Below, one piece after another: positions 12,501 to 24,965 of a stretch of 64,000 nucleotides of DNA; within the stretch, counting starts at the first letter, position 1; the number at the start of each line of letters is the position of its first letter. Source of the DNA: Anisakis pegreffii. Taxonomy: Eukaryota; Nematoda; Chromadorea; Rhabditida; Anisakidae. The notes under the pieces are model-generated. The model was not told the DNA's origin. It ran no database searches and saw only the letters and a program-made list of their open reading frames with translations. The DNA is taken from positions 310,001 through 374,000 of the forward strand of contig JAPYMA010000858.1 of assembly GCA_035041965.1 (NCBI GenBank), in the 5' to 3' direction. A program made the position numbers and the translations under genes.

Positions 12501-15500
12501 ATATTGAATGGGAATGAATGGAAAAAGATACAAACAAGCAACCTGTATTTTAGTGATTTCGTTCGATAACGCGTTATAGATAAGTGGCAAAACATATCGT
12601 TTGATATCATCTTCACGCGTTTTCTGCAGAAGTAATTCCATTTTTTGTAACAGCATCAATACAATCTGCAATTGAATCATATTTTCCGAATTCAAAACAC
12701 AATTTAAACGTTAGCGTCTTTCATCATCAAAAAACACTTCTAAATACAGATCTCCATATTACAATCACACTTCATCAAAGTTACGAGTTAACAATAACAA
12801 TTCCCTGACTAACGAATGGCTAACGCCAATTTCATTTCGTATCCTACCCAAAATCGAATCACACAGAACAGAAAAGCACTCATAGAGAACGAAACACGAC
12901 AAAAAATAATTAAGAACAGCAACAATAAAGATTCACTTGATAGGGTCTATCCATTGAAAATACCGGAATCAACTGCGGTAAAATAACAGATGCAAATTCA
13001 GAGTCAGTCGACTGTTCAGCGATGAGAAATATACTTGGCAAGATGAATGGAATCAAGTCAGCCGTCGTGAATTCAGCCGACAAGTACGGTAATACTTTTT
13101 GCAGTAGAGGACGCTGAAAGAACACATTCTCGTTGAGTGGCAACGCTGATCACAAAAAACATTCCATCTCGATTCATGAATCATCGAATCGATCTGATCA
13201 CTGCTGAGGTTTACTCAAAAGACCGATTGACCGTAAACAATACCATCGTAAAAGAACTAATATCAGTATTTCAAGTTAATGGTCATTCTCAGATTGAAAA
13301 GCAAAAAAAATATTCAGAAACCTTAGGGAAATTTTTCAAAACTTGCGGTAACGCTTTGAAAAACTGCATTTTTTGAGCATTATCCATTTGACACAACGAG
13401 TCAAGATAGTTGAATGTCTTCATCGTTGCATCATCGAAATATATTATCTGAAGATGCATAAATAGATGCCTCAAAAGATTTTATGACCGACAACTCATTT
13501 AAGAATTAAGATGCACCAGAGAACTATACGACCAACTGCTCGTCCACAACCGTCAAGGTAATCTTATTCATTGATATCAATGCTTTCTTATGACTTTTTC
13601 ATGACGACCCAATAGTCTCGTGAAACACGAAGATTCATTCAAAATGTAAGTCATCGCAAACCTTAGAAAACTGTGTCGCATCAGGTCGAAGATCAGGTGT
13701 GAAGTTGAGACACATCTTCACATCGTCGCGCAATTGCGCTGGAAGATTGACCAGTACTGAATTAGGCAACGCCTTCAACTGAAATAATTGAATACATTAA
13801 CAATGGGCGCTGAATAGTTAAACATCGTATTCACATCTCTTATATGCATCATCAATCAACCGCTGAATATTAATAGAATGAATGAAAAATATTATGACAC
13901 TAACCTTCTCAGCATTTTTTCGAAATGTATCAATAGAATTTCGGTGATCGAACGGTGGTCGGCAACGATTGAATACAGCAATCGATAAAATACCCAATGA
14001 AAATATATCGGCATATGTATCACATCGTCCACCTAATATGTATTCCGGTGCCAAATAATCCAACGATGGTTGCACTAATGACATTGTCCTCTCATTCCAT
14101 TCAATCATATCAAATTGCATCTGAAATATTCATTTCAAGATTTAGAACGAAATCTCGAGTTGAATTATTTTGGAAAATTCGGAAAAAAAACTGATTTATT
14201 TATTTTTCACACCATCTTTTAGTCATCCGGAAGAAAAGCTCACTGCTAAGCAACTGACAACACTGATTCAATGAACTGAATCACTGACTTGTCCATTTGC
14301 AGACGTCGTCGCCTGAACGGAAAAATCGAATCCTGCCAACTTCCAAGCACCTTTCTCGTTCACAATGACACTTTCCGGGCATATATTGCGATGAAGCATA
14401 CGTGCATCGATGTGCAAAAAGGACAGTGCTTCAGCTAACTGAAAGAATTAGGAAGGACTCTCAAAATGTAATATCAATCAACCATTTCAGGTTTACCTCA
14501 CACAGTATGACTTGCATTCATAACGCAGTTGCCATTAATAACGCATTGTTTTAGCACTCTAGCTAATTCCTACACTACTTCCCTAACGTGAAAATACAGT
14601 TTATTCCTTTGAACAAAGCAATAACTATACTCACTTGAAAAAGACCATGCCGGATTTCAATATCCAGAAGTTCGAAGTCCGCCAAATGCGATGGCATGCC
14701 AGATGGGATATTTTCGTATCGTCCCAAACAATTGGCCAAACTCGCAAATATTGGTTCCGTACAAAACGCAAATGAATCTCTGAACGATCGGTTTAGTTCA
14801 TGAATAACGTAGCAAATACATTTTACATACGTTAAAAACATGTCAAAATCGCAAATAGTTATCAATACCGGCTGCAAGAAACAAATAAGTGGTTGTTGAA
14901 GCGTGCATACCGAGATTCTTCGAGAGGATGCTCAATAACAAGGATACGTGGATGTCTAAGCCGTGTTAGCTGAGATACACCTCTTTTAAGAACATCAATA
15001 AATAATTCTCTTTCATGTCTCGGCCACCTATCTAAATCTTTCTTCTCGAATAGCCATACAGCAACAGCCTAAAAATCACTGAAGCGATGGTGAGCTTTCG
15101 AAAAAAACATCATTTTTGAAATTGCTCAGAAAATTTTTTGAGATTGCTTGAAAATTTTTCAGTTTTTTAAGAAAATTTCTGAAAATTACACTTAATTTTA
15201 CTTGACTCTAATTTTCTGAGATTTTATTGGTTCGTTCCAGCAACTAGTTAGTTGAAAAAGCATTAATATGAGGAATGTGGAATAAATGAAAGAATCAAGA
15301 AAAGAAGGCAAAAACTGAAAGCAATGAGACCTGCTTAGTGGAATGTTTGCGCGCAGCATAGATCTTCCAGCTGAGGCCCGGTCCTGCAGATGCAATCTGT
15401 GATACAATTTCATAGTCGCGTGTGACTGGATTACCCGGTAGCGCACTACTTACTTGTGCAGCAACCGATGTCACTGTTGAGCGCAGTTTATTCAGATAAT

Positions 15501-15504
15501 CCAT
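9539..15504 (-). CDS. SCYL2: SCYL2-type (CVAK104) pseudokinase of clathrin-coated vesicles
   Basis: Sixteen exons on the minus strand, in order: 15504-15331, 15068-14911, 14779-14635, 14438-14289, 14120-13905, 13778-13662, 13447-13322, 13113-12937, 12665-12543, 12396-12283, 12154-12022, 11759-11599, 11383-11270, 11089-10994, about 10788-10413, 10012-9539. Roughly 950 residues, close to human SCYL2. It starts MDYLNKLRSTVTS, and the kinase-like domain follows: a GPGLSW loop near residue 41, HRN in place of HRD near 175, GFDF in place of DFG near 195, and an intact APE near 233. These losses mark it as a pseudokinase, as in the family. Helical HEAT-like repeats occupy exons 7-12. The C-terminal third is low-complexity (Ser, Gln, Asn) and ends with a DPF motif and NLF, fitting AP-2 and clathrin binding. 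Family role: clathrin-dependent trafficking between trans-Golgi and endosomes. The junction between exons 14 and 15 does not agree in phase, so that boundary is uncertain. Confidence 0.9.
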
Positions 15505-15513
15505 TTTGCGTGT

Positions 15514-15521
15514 CTGTAAAC
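15514..15521 (-). other. probable trans-splice acceptor of the SCYL2 gene
   Basis: On the minus strand a TTTACAG acceptor lies nine bases before the ATG at 15504. It supports that start over the in-frame upstream codons to 15564, and the resulting N-terminus matches the length of the family. Confidence 0.5.
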
Positions 15522-17260
15522 GCACTGAAATACCCAGCAATTTCATTATTCGGTCAATTATCACGTCATTTTATTATCATAGAAATGTCGTAAGCTCATT
15601 ACAATTGTTATTAGAATATCTGCAATAGAACTGATATTATGAAGCATTAGTGCATTAGATCTTTAGCCAAATTTGGTGACCATAAATTCATCATGGAGTA
15701 TTTAACAATGCTCTCGAGAAATCAGTCATGCAGACAGGCGAATATTGGTCAAGAATATATCATAACGATTTCGTTTATCACACCTACTGGAAATGATTCT
15801 AAACAACAAATCCGAAATAAAAATTTAGCAACGACCAATTCTTATTGCTCACTTCACTCAGTTACTGAATGAATATTAATCAGTCTTGAAGAAGTAACAC
15901 ATCGTCTGAGGGTGGGGAAACTTTGCAACAATGATGGTAGCATCAGAGGAAGTAACTGGCATCAGTCACTAAACGAGAAAGAACGATGGCAGTCGGAAAT
16001 ACGACGCAACGATTTCAACGAACGTAAACCACATCAAATAGCAAGCTAGCATGTAAAACAAGAACTGCACTTCTGTTTTCAAGCTATCCGCAAATTTTCA
16101 TGAATACTTTTCCAGTTTATTTACTGCTTCAGAAAACATCTGCAAGACTTCAAGAAATGTCAACAGTTGAGATAATTCGAATGTTCAGCACACTTCACTG
16201 ACCTCGTAAACCCCTCAAACGAGCATCACGATGGTTATTGGCATATGATCGGAGTGCATCACGCGACCGCATCTTTAACATTTTCAAAAGTGAAATGCAT
16301 TCGAAATGTTCCCTTGGATGAGATTAAATTATCAAATGCGTTTTTCCAACCGTGCAATGCTAGCTGGGCATCAGTGTTATTATAGTCATCCAACAATACC
16401 GATTACCTCATTCACTTATTCTCCGAAATATGTCATTATTAATCTGTAGGAAAACACAACTTCACTTTCAAAAGTTTCATCACAAGCCACTGAATATCCA
16501 TTTTTGAGTGTCTGATTAACTTTCCAAAGTATGCAAGGCGTTGTTCATATCATGAAATGATGGTGCATCCCTGCTCACAAAAATTTGTTATTACAGAAGG
16601 TCGTTTTTCGAACGCTCTACTCTTTGCATAATAACGAATACAATCGTAAATTCAAGTGATATTAACCTCAAAAAGAGTCTTATGAGTGACTTATTATGGT
16701 AATATTGACCTATATACCTCATTCAGCAATCCTCTTTATTAGGTAGCTCATGTTCAACCATTTGCGTTTCTTAACGTAATTCTTAGTGATTGTATTCATT
16801 CACCATAATCGCCCGCAAACATCAGATTCTTTCCAGTATTATTCGAGGTTGTTTAGGTTAGCGCATCTTGGTACAATTTGATTTGATTTTGCAAATAGGC
16901 ACTGCATAAATTGCCCTCACTCAAGTGTTCTTCATTGGACTGTTTCACTTAGCTTCCCTTCTTTACTTGAGTACTTCTAGGTTCATTATGAACAGTTTGA
17001 TTCCATTATTGCATTTTATCTAGCGCTATGTTTTTGCTGAATTTAATGACGCGATTCGCTGGAGATGATCGATGTATGACGAGATGATATGACAATGAAT
17101 GAAATTTTGAGCGCAGAATTATCTCCTCCTTCACGGAACAGACATATAACTTTGACGTGCTTAATTTTGCTAACTGCCACATCTGCGATATTCAAATTAT
17201 GTATGCAGATAGTCGGAGCAATAATTTCTTTCTTTCAACCGTAAAAGGAATTCCATCAAA
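15522..17260. other. divergent intergenic region between SCYL2 and the collagen gene
   Basis: About 1.7 kb without a credible open frame. Promoters of both divergent genes should lie here. No distinctive element stands out beyond AT-rich sequence. Confidence 0.5.
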
Positions 17261-17266
17261 TTTCAG

Positions 17267-20200
17267 ATGAATTATCTTCAAAATCAAAAACCATATGAGG
17301 TTTTGTCGTTGTCTCCGATTCGCGAGCACGTTTACGGCATCTATGAATCATCGAAACGAAGTATGTCATAATATTCCTCGATATCCCACTTCGTTGCAAA
17401 GGAAAATCTTCTTGGCCCTAGAACAGATTTTTCATCTTAAATTACCAGCTGATTCTCAACACAGTTTAATCGAATCGATGCGGTAAACAAAACTGACTAT
17501 GACCTTGAGACTTCCAATTGCAAAACAAAACTAATCCTTATTATCTTAAAGTTTCCATTTCATCGAATTATTTTGAGACTTCCAATTGCAAAACATGAAT
17601 TGATTTACCGATTTTTTAAATGTCTCATCGAAATTGGGATATTTAAAATGAATTTGTTCTAAAGTTCATTTTCTTCTGGCATAACCAGTGTGAATATAAT
17701 ATTTCCCAGTTCTAGTATTTCAACTGATTTCCTAATGTTCTTTTCAGTATCGAATATGCAAATGCTTGCGATATTCGGTATATCGCTGAGTGCGTTGACA
17801 ATCGTTTCAACTTTCATTTCGGTACCTATGCTCATCATAAAACTTAATGATATGCAAATCAAGGCTGCAAGTGATATGAACATTTTCAAGGTGATTTCTC
17901 ATTTTGAATACCCAATAAATTAATAGCGTATGTCATCAGCTCCACTAATAACTGTTCACTCACTTCAATGAAGAATTTGAATTCTGGTAAATCATGCTTT
18001 GAATACACGTAGACGGCACAGTTTCATAACCATCACACCGAAAACATAACGTATTATCGAACTGTCTGACTCGTTATATTCTTCTCAGTCTCTGATGGCA
18101 GCAACTTGACTAACTCAATTTTGCACTCAATAATGAACCATAAACAAAAATCACGTATTGCAGAAAAGATCAGATCAGCTATGGGGGGATATTCAGCAAA
18201 TCCAAAATCATCTGCGAACAAAACGTCACAAGATGAATGCGATGAATTCGGGTTTGAAATGATCGTTTGACCACACGTCTAATTTTCAGATTTGTAGTCA
18301 CATCGAAGGTGAAATTAATACAAAATTTTGCAGATGGTACTGTACAATTACCGAAGGGATTCATTCCGACTGTTTTTCGAAGACTTAAAATGCAAGGAAA
18401 TAAAATCTTCGAAACGAATGAACGTAAGTTATCGCATGCGATGAATCGTTCATGTATTAGTGCAGTGAAATCTGCATTTGAGACGATCGTTTCGCAAGTA
18501 TCGAACATCACTTTTGATGGAAACAAGTCAATAAAATGGTCTTTGTAGATGAAATGAAATCGTTGCGTGGCAGTGATCCACAAGATACGACACTGAGTGA
18601 TGAGTTGAAAGGAAATCTTTGGCTGCCAAGATCGAGAAGAATGTTCGCAAAACGGATATCAGTTGGTGACCGTAGCTTGACGCGTGAGCAGGTGCTCAGT
18701 GATGATCGCCGAATAACCAAGAAGAAGAAGAAAATGAGTGGTACAACTGGCAATTATGGTTCATCGGAATATCCGATGTCAAGTTATGCCGGAACATACA
18801 GTATTCCATCGTTGAGTGAATATATCAATGTTGATTCTGGATTTGATCGCTGTCAAGGTCCACCAGGTACACCAGGTAAGTGAACAGGCGATTGTGCATG
18901 TTTACAATCAAATAGATTTGCACACATAACATTGAGCGACCTCAGAGGCATATTCAGCGAAGACAAGAACATGTTTCTGTGAATTTTCTCATCTGTGCGA
19001 GCTTCAGTTTTCGTTGCTTTCATCATTATTTTTGTTGCTCATTTCTTATTAGCATTCTTGTGATACTAATAATTCTTTTAGGAGAAGCTGGACTTGACGG
19101 AATCAATGGAGAACCAGGACAAGATGGAATGATCGGAATTGATGGTGATCTGTTGTATCTTTACGAAGAAGAGTGTTTCGTTTGTCCTCAAGGAGAACAA
19201 GGATTCACTGGAGCAGTTGGCGAACGTGGCTTGCGAGTGGGTTTAATTGGATTTAATCACAGAGTGTGTTAGCACTCGTCATATGATTACAATGCTTCTC
19301 ATCATCATTGTTTTTGAAGGGTGAAAAGGGAGAGCAGGGATATGCAGGCATTGATGGCATCCCAGGCAAGAACAGTGATCAGCAAGGGCCACCAGGTGAT
19401 GTTGGTTTGCAAGGTGAAAATGGATTACCCGGAACACAAGGTCCAATGGGCGATATGATTATCAGTGGAATAGGATCACCAGGTTTGGCAAAAAGCGTAT
19501 TGCTTTTCAAGCACAACATTCCGAATCTCCATCACAGGGTCAAATATAACCATAACATGCTCAACATGTTACAAAATTCAAATGATACCAAAAACCGCAG
19601 TATCATAAAATCCACTTAAGATCTACATATCAAACCATTAGGTAGTCCTGGACCTCCTGGTGAGCCTGGTCTGCGTGGTTTACCAGGACTCCGTGGATTC
19701 GATGGTGTGTCCGTACTTGGTCCTGATGGTCCCCGTGGTCCAACTGGAATGCGAGGACGTAGAGGCGAAACTGGTGTGATGGGTCCTACAGGTGATGCAG
19801 GATATCCGGGAGACGATGCCGGGTACGAGATAAGCTCATCACAGGGTGTCGTACGACTTTTTTGAATGTTCCAAAGTTACCGCATTCATCCACAGTCGTT
19901 CACTATCAATAGGAATTCGATGTTAAGTTATTGAAAAAAGAGAACATCCCAATAGCAAATGCCGACTGAATAAATCTTTGATACATAGTTGAATAAAGCA
20001 AATTTCAGTTACTGCCCATGCCCGGAGAGAATAACGTCTTCAGTTGAAAGAGATGTATTTGGGCGTGATGACGTGCAACAAGTAAGTTCCACCTGTTGAT
20101 GTTGATGGTATTTCTAAAATGTCTCAAGGTGCACGATCCCGTCGACCAGAATTGTACAAAGATTGAATGTATCAGCGAAACATTTCATTGCAGTTCATGG

Positions 20201-20331
20201 ATAATGATTTACCACCGATGAGTGTACAGCAATCGAGACCCAGAGTATTTGCAAGCAAAACAATACAGCGTACTCAACACAGCCGTTCATCACCAGGGGT
20301 TCGACCGTTTGATTTCGTCGAATGTGATTAA
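17267..20331 (+). CDS. membrane-anchored nematode cuticle-type collagen
   Basis: Ten exons with agreeing phases: 17267-17360, 17748-17890, 18164-18251, 18334-18423, 18549-18875, 19082-19236, 19320-19482, 19642-19822, 20009-20081, 20194-20331; about 483 residues. The ATG sits directly behind TTTCAG, a likely trans-splice site. Exon 2 encodes the collagen N-terminal domain with a transmembrane helix around residues 38-62 ([19 protein letters not shown]). Exon 3 has the usual W-containing stretch and a furin-like RTKR at about 97-100. Exon 5 is a basic linker followed by CQGPPGTPG. Gly-X-Y repeats run from about residue 241 to 414, interrupted by an acidic, cysteine-bearing segment ([10 protein letters not shown]) and closed by YCPCPE. 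The C-terminal tail is non-collagenous. Cysteines flanking the helix would allow interchain disulfides. Role by family: an extracellular cuticle or epidermal matrix collagen, cleaved after the membrane anchor. AATAAA at 20341 gives a very short 3' UTR. The exact orthologue is not clear. Confidence 0.88.
17505..17595 (+). repeat. 23-base direct repeat in collagen intron 1
   Basis: TTGAGACTTCCAATTGCAAA plus three further bases occurs at 17505-17527 and again at 17573-17595. Confidence 0.85.
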
Positions 20332-20340
20332 AGTTTTTTG

Positions 20341-20346
20341 AATAAA
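20341..20346 (+). terminator. polyadenylation signal of the collagen gene
   Basis: AATAAA begins nine bases after the TAA stop. Only a very short 3' UTR is possible if this signal is used; I saw no better one within the next 100 bases. Confidence 0.5.
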
Positions 20347-20349
20347 ATA

Positions 20350-21746
20350 ATCATCTTCTTCATATTCTCACTGCAGTTGAATACATTCACTTTCTATCGA
20401 TGCTGTGAACAGTGCATGTCTTCCTGATTATGAAGAACTGGTCAGTGAGAGTTCTTATAAATTTTAGAATATTGCAAAACTTTTTAGGAACACCTTTGCT
20501 TTGAACAACTCTTTGACATTAGGAAACTATTGGACCACTCCTTGAAGAGCATTATTTATTAGGCTCAAAATATAAAATTCTTAACATCTACGATGATTTT
20601 AGATACGTAAAAATTCACTCGTTTCATTCAACATACGGAATCTTGGTCAGAAGTCAATCAGTGTTCCTACGGTTGGACGAAGGAACATTGGCGTCGTGTG
20701 ATTCGCCTACGATATAAATCAGGAAAATGACAATCTTCTGCGAATGTCCATTAATTCGAATTCAAACAAACGTGATTGATATAATTTGTCATGCGAAATT
20801 AAATAAATAATCGTTTTACGTGCAGTTTTAATGATTCGCACATGTCTGATCATCTTTTCCGGTTGAGTATGAATAATACTGCATATGGAACATTCAATGT
20901 CTATTGACAAAATGTAATGCGTATGAAGAGAATGCAAGTTGTTGCTGGCAAACGCTTACTTTCTTATATATAAATACATCTCTTAAACTATCTCTTCATC
21001 GTGGGTATATTTGAGCCATCTGTACGCTCCGGTTTGCTTAGTAACTCCATGATTTCTTTATATCATTGCATTGAACATTTTCTTCAATGGCAGAGAAGTC
21101 CACGAGTAATGCTGACAAAGGAGGTCTGATATGTTGCCATAACTGATTGGAACCAGACCAATATTCTTTCGTTTGGATTCGTTCGCAAAAAAAAAGCTTG
21201 AATCCATAACCATCCCTTAGATTTATCCATTTTTTGAACAGTCCTCTACTCAAAGAATCCCACTCCCATTTCTAACAGATCACTCCATCCTCCAGAATAG
21301 TGGAAAATCTAGGCTCCCTTCTTGAAATTCACGGTACAAAAATAATTCGCTAATTCATATAGATCATGAGTGTTGAGTTAAATTTCATGCGTGTTCATGC
21401 AGTGAAAATTCAATTAATTGTTCTAATAGCAGAAATTTGTTTCGCCAAGAGTGACTTCAGACATTTTTAAAGTAATTCTCGCTAATTCACCAAGTCATTT
21501 TTTAGCGATCTGAAAATTTTCATTCAACATGATTGTCCTGACATCGCTGAATAGTGTTTTATTCAGGCCGCACTCCAACAATCGCTCTTATCCCAAGGCG
21601 CGATTGTTGGAGTGTGCAGACGGTCTAGGCGTGGTGGCAGCTTGCGACAGCTCTGTGCCTCCTTCTCATTAATTCAATTTTATATTTGAAGTGAGCACCC
21701 AAGGAATTGTTTTTGGGTGACGTTTTGCGGGTTTTTACACGAAGTA
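20350..21746. other. intergenic interval after the collagen gene
   Basis: No convincing gene. A minus-strand frame of 71 codons (21038-21253) does not look coding. A 15-bp inverted repeat (21570-21584 with 21600-21614) marks a GC-richer patch about 130 bases before the next start codon. Confidence 0.45.
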
Positions 21747-24700
21747 ATGGACAACAAACTGTGCTGTCCACTCAACAATGCATTTCATCTCACAGTCAGT
21801 TTCGATGGGAAGCAGGAAAAAGGTTTGTTCCAGTTTCGAAGTAATCGAAATAATTTATGCGTTCCGTGTTTGTGCCATTCGAAATTTGTTCTTTGTTATT
21901 CTCTTGATTTGGTAAAAGATGTTTTCGAGAATCAATTTTGAGAATTTTCCGTATTTTAACACACTGATGTTTTGATAGCAACATTAGTTGTGCTCTTTTT
22001 GGTTAATGAATGATATTTAATATTTTTGACGATACACTGATAATTATAGTATTCCTAGGTGTTATGCATGATTGTAATATTCCTCAGTTTCTCTGATCTG
22101 TTTGGTGATTAGAGGTTTTTTCCGATGAAGTCCTTGAATGGAACGTTTTTGAATTCGCGCCATCCTCTAATATCACATTTTCCTTCCATATTGTTAATAT
22201 CACATTTCCCATGCAAATATCCTTCAACCTTTCAGAATCTCATCAGAAGGTCGTTTTGAAGTTATACTCTACTGGTCATGAAGAAGAAGCTCTAGCTGAG
22301 AAGAGTTTGTTATGGCCTGAAGCGGAATTACCTCTTGATGTGAAGTTTTGATTGTTTGTATTCTTGTATGTTGTTTTCAGCTTCTTTATATTTGATTGTG
22401 ATTTAAAAATTATAAGTTTGGACTGAAAGGTGTCCTGACTGTTTTCGTGAGAAATGGATTATAATGGTGGTTAATGGGTGGATGCTGTTCAGGTAAAATA
22501 TTCGAGTGGGGATGGTATCGTTCAATTAACTGGCGTCGACAATGTAGCAAAAATTGCCATCAAGTTAGCTTTTTTCAATTGTTGTTGTCAATATTTTGTT
22601 TTTTAAAATAAGTTTTGATCACTTGCCTCTTCCTCAAAGTGGATAAGATGGTCAGTTTGCTGTTTTTATCATTGGTCATGATCGTATAGGAAAAGAATGT
22701 CAGAGGTGTTGATTGTTGGTATGATATGGGATCCTTTCAGTATGGATGATATGTTATTGGCGCGATTGAGAAGTATGAGGTCGAAGGTTGAACCGTGTCC
22801 TGTTCTTAAATCTTTTTCGAAGGATCATCACTTATTTGCAACAGATGCAGTAACGACCGCTGTCATAAATATTATCAATGCACAAGTATATTGGCCAATA
22901 ATTTTTATTTTCATAATTCGCATCGTCAATAATCTCGGATTTATCAGTTTGGATGGCACTTAAAAAGCCATGGCTATCATAGATGTTAAGCGTTTTAAAG
23001 AGTATAAACGTCTTCATGCCCAGTTATCCGTTTGATGTCTGGATAGTTGATTTCCTTGATGAAATAATTTACTATTGGTATCGGATCCACCACTTTATGA
23101 GTGAAAAATATGGTCACCCTGCCTTTACAGTTCACTGATGGCAAAATACAGTGGAGATAGTATTTTTCTTGAAGAGCGCACATGTTGATGATTAACATTT
23201 ATTTCCACAAACCAAAATTCAGTTTATTTTATTGACAAATGAAATGATAAGTTAAATGAGTTTCGAAAAAATAGCTGGTCAAGGAACAGTCTTATCCACT
23301 GATAATAAATCCATTTAGTTTTTTCCGTTCTGGTTTGTCTTTGTGTTCTAATGTATATGGCTTAAACCATGCATGATCTCATCGGATACAAAATTTGAAG
23401 GATGTTGAACATTCTTGGCGCGAACTAGTTGAATCGTTGAAAACATCTGATGAATCAGGGATTCAAATCGTGACGTCCCAATTACTTCATACAATGTTTG
23501 CACCGTGGCGTCAGCAAGCTCTGCTAAATGGTATTTGTAATCATATGGACAGCAGTGGAGATGGTAAAACTGTCCTTTCAGTTTTAGTTCAACAAAGGCT
23601 CTTCACTGCCACTGAGTTAGTTCATCTTGTTTTTTCGAGAAGGATTGTCTCATTAATGCGACATTCAACAAAAAATGTTGGTATTGTAAACATGGTATAA
23701 ATATTGACGTTCACGTGTTGAACAGTCGTGTCGTGATTTCACTTACAATTATTAAATGAATAACTTCCTATCCGCCGTTTCAACTGCACCTAATTACAGA
23801 GTTTGCTCAAGGATAGTGGAACTAGCACAGCGTAAGAATTGGTCCGATATCATAATCCATTTAGTTCGATATTCACTGAGCATTGACGAGAGTGTCTATG
23901 CTCGTTGCTTGAGGACTGCTGCTGACAACTTGTTGGTTACTAACAGATTCATTCTTTAACTCAGTGATACAATTTTCCATGCTGTTTTTCTTCACAAGTT
24001 ATTTGAGTTCATCAATTGAACAGTCGGTGTTTTCTGTTACAAAATTCTTCACTGATGTGACTACTAAGTAATGCTGAAATTATATGCCGTTTCGCGTCTG
24101 AAAATGCCAAGTCAGCTGTTCCGGAGAGTAAGATGAGGTGTGATCGTATGATCTGGATGTGAATCGAATTCAGGAATAAGTTAAACAGTGACGAATTGCT
24201 CCTTGAATTGCTCAATCAGCGAGTGACGCCAGAGACTTTAACAGAGCGAATTGTTGATGAGTTGAGTGCTGAAGATGCGTCAGTGATAATCAGCCATCTT
24301 ATCACGTTACTTGATCGGTGTCAGTTCGATGATGATAACAAGACTTATGCAAATGTGTGTTGTTTATTGAAGATGTTTCGTTTCGTTGCTTATAATTCTT
24401 ACTCGAGGAACTTACGGCGTTTTGAATTGAACTTGTGACCAACCAGTAATGTGTTTTTATAATTTACCATTAAAGTTTAAAGTGGTCCGAAAACGGAAAT
24501 AATGTGGATGATTTATTAACAATTTATTCGCATTTAACTTTCTCAAGTTTTCAGATAATTGAATTGTTGATGATATTGGTTGATGGTTGTGCGAATAAGA
24601 TGATATGGGATGCTAAATGTCATGAAATTGTGAGAAGAGCGGCGAATTTCATATCTGAACAGGTTTTCTTTTCACTGTTCATTGATCAGCATTCTCACAC

Positions 24701-24965
24701 AATTCTTCAAATGTTTGTTCCAAGTATAAATCAGCCAATGGAAACATTTTTATGTGCATATGTGTTGAAATTAAAGGGATTTTGAGACTGAGCTCACCTG
24801 GCCTAATTCTCATAATTGTTGCGACTTCAGGTACAGTTAACTGATGCAATATCATCGATAACATACCAGTTGGGCAATGATCTTTCAAAAATAATCAGAG
24901 ACGACAGCATGCGGTATCCAGATTATGTGATTGAATCCGTACCTTATCAGTGTAAGAGTTTATGA
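21747..24965 (+). CDS. nine-exon gene, product not recognised (mostly helical)
   Basis: Exons 21747-21822, 22236-22339, 22493-22563, 22690-22885, 23401-23680, 23802-23935, 24181-24354, 24555-24662 and 24831-24965 join with agreeing phases into about 425 residues. The start MDNKLCCPLNNAFHLTVSF leads into a short, possibly beta-rich part (exons 1-4) with VGMIWDPFSMDD; from exon 5 on (DVEHSWRELVESLKTS) it is strongly helical, with stretches such as ELVHLVFSRRI, NWSDIIIHLVRYS and IIELLMILVDGC. There is no signal peptide or transmembrane helix. The layout (beta part, then helices) and a faint similarity around the WDPF segment made me think of Zwilch of the kinetochore RZZ complex, but I cannot support that. 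Several donors (GTTTGT, GTGAAG, GTTAGC) are weak. A strong GTAAGA donor at 24952 suggests the last exon might splice onward instead of stopping at 24965. Confidence 0.55.

Noticed and set aside
18267..18548. 93-codon plus frame as an independent gene
   Set aside because: Its middle is collagen exon 4 (18334-18423), bounded by TTTTGCAG and GTAAGT; the rest reads through introns.
18179..18583. 134-codon minus-strand frame across collagen exons 3-5
   Set aside because: Antisense shadow of the collagen exons; no splice structure of its own.
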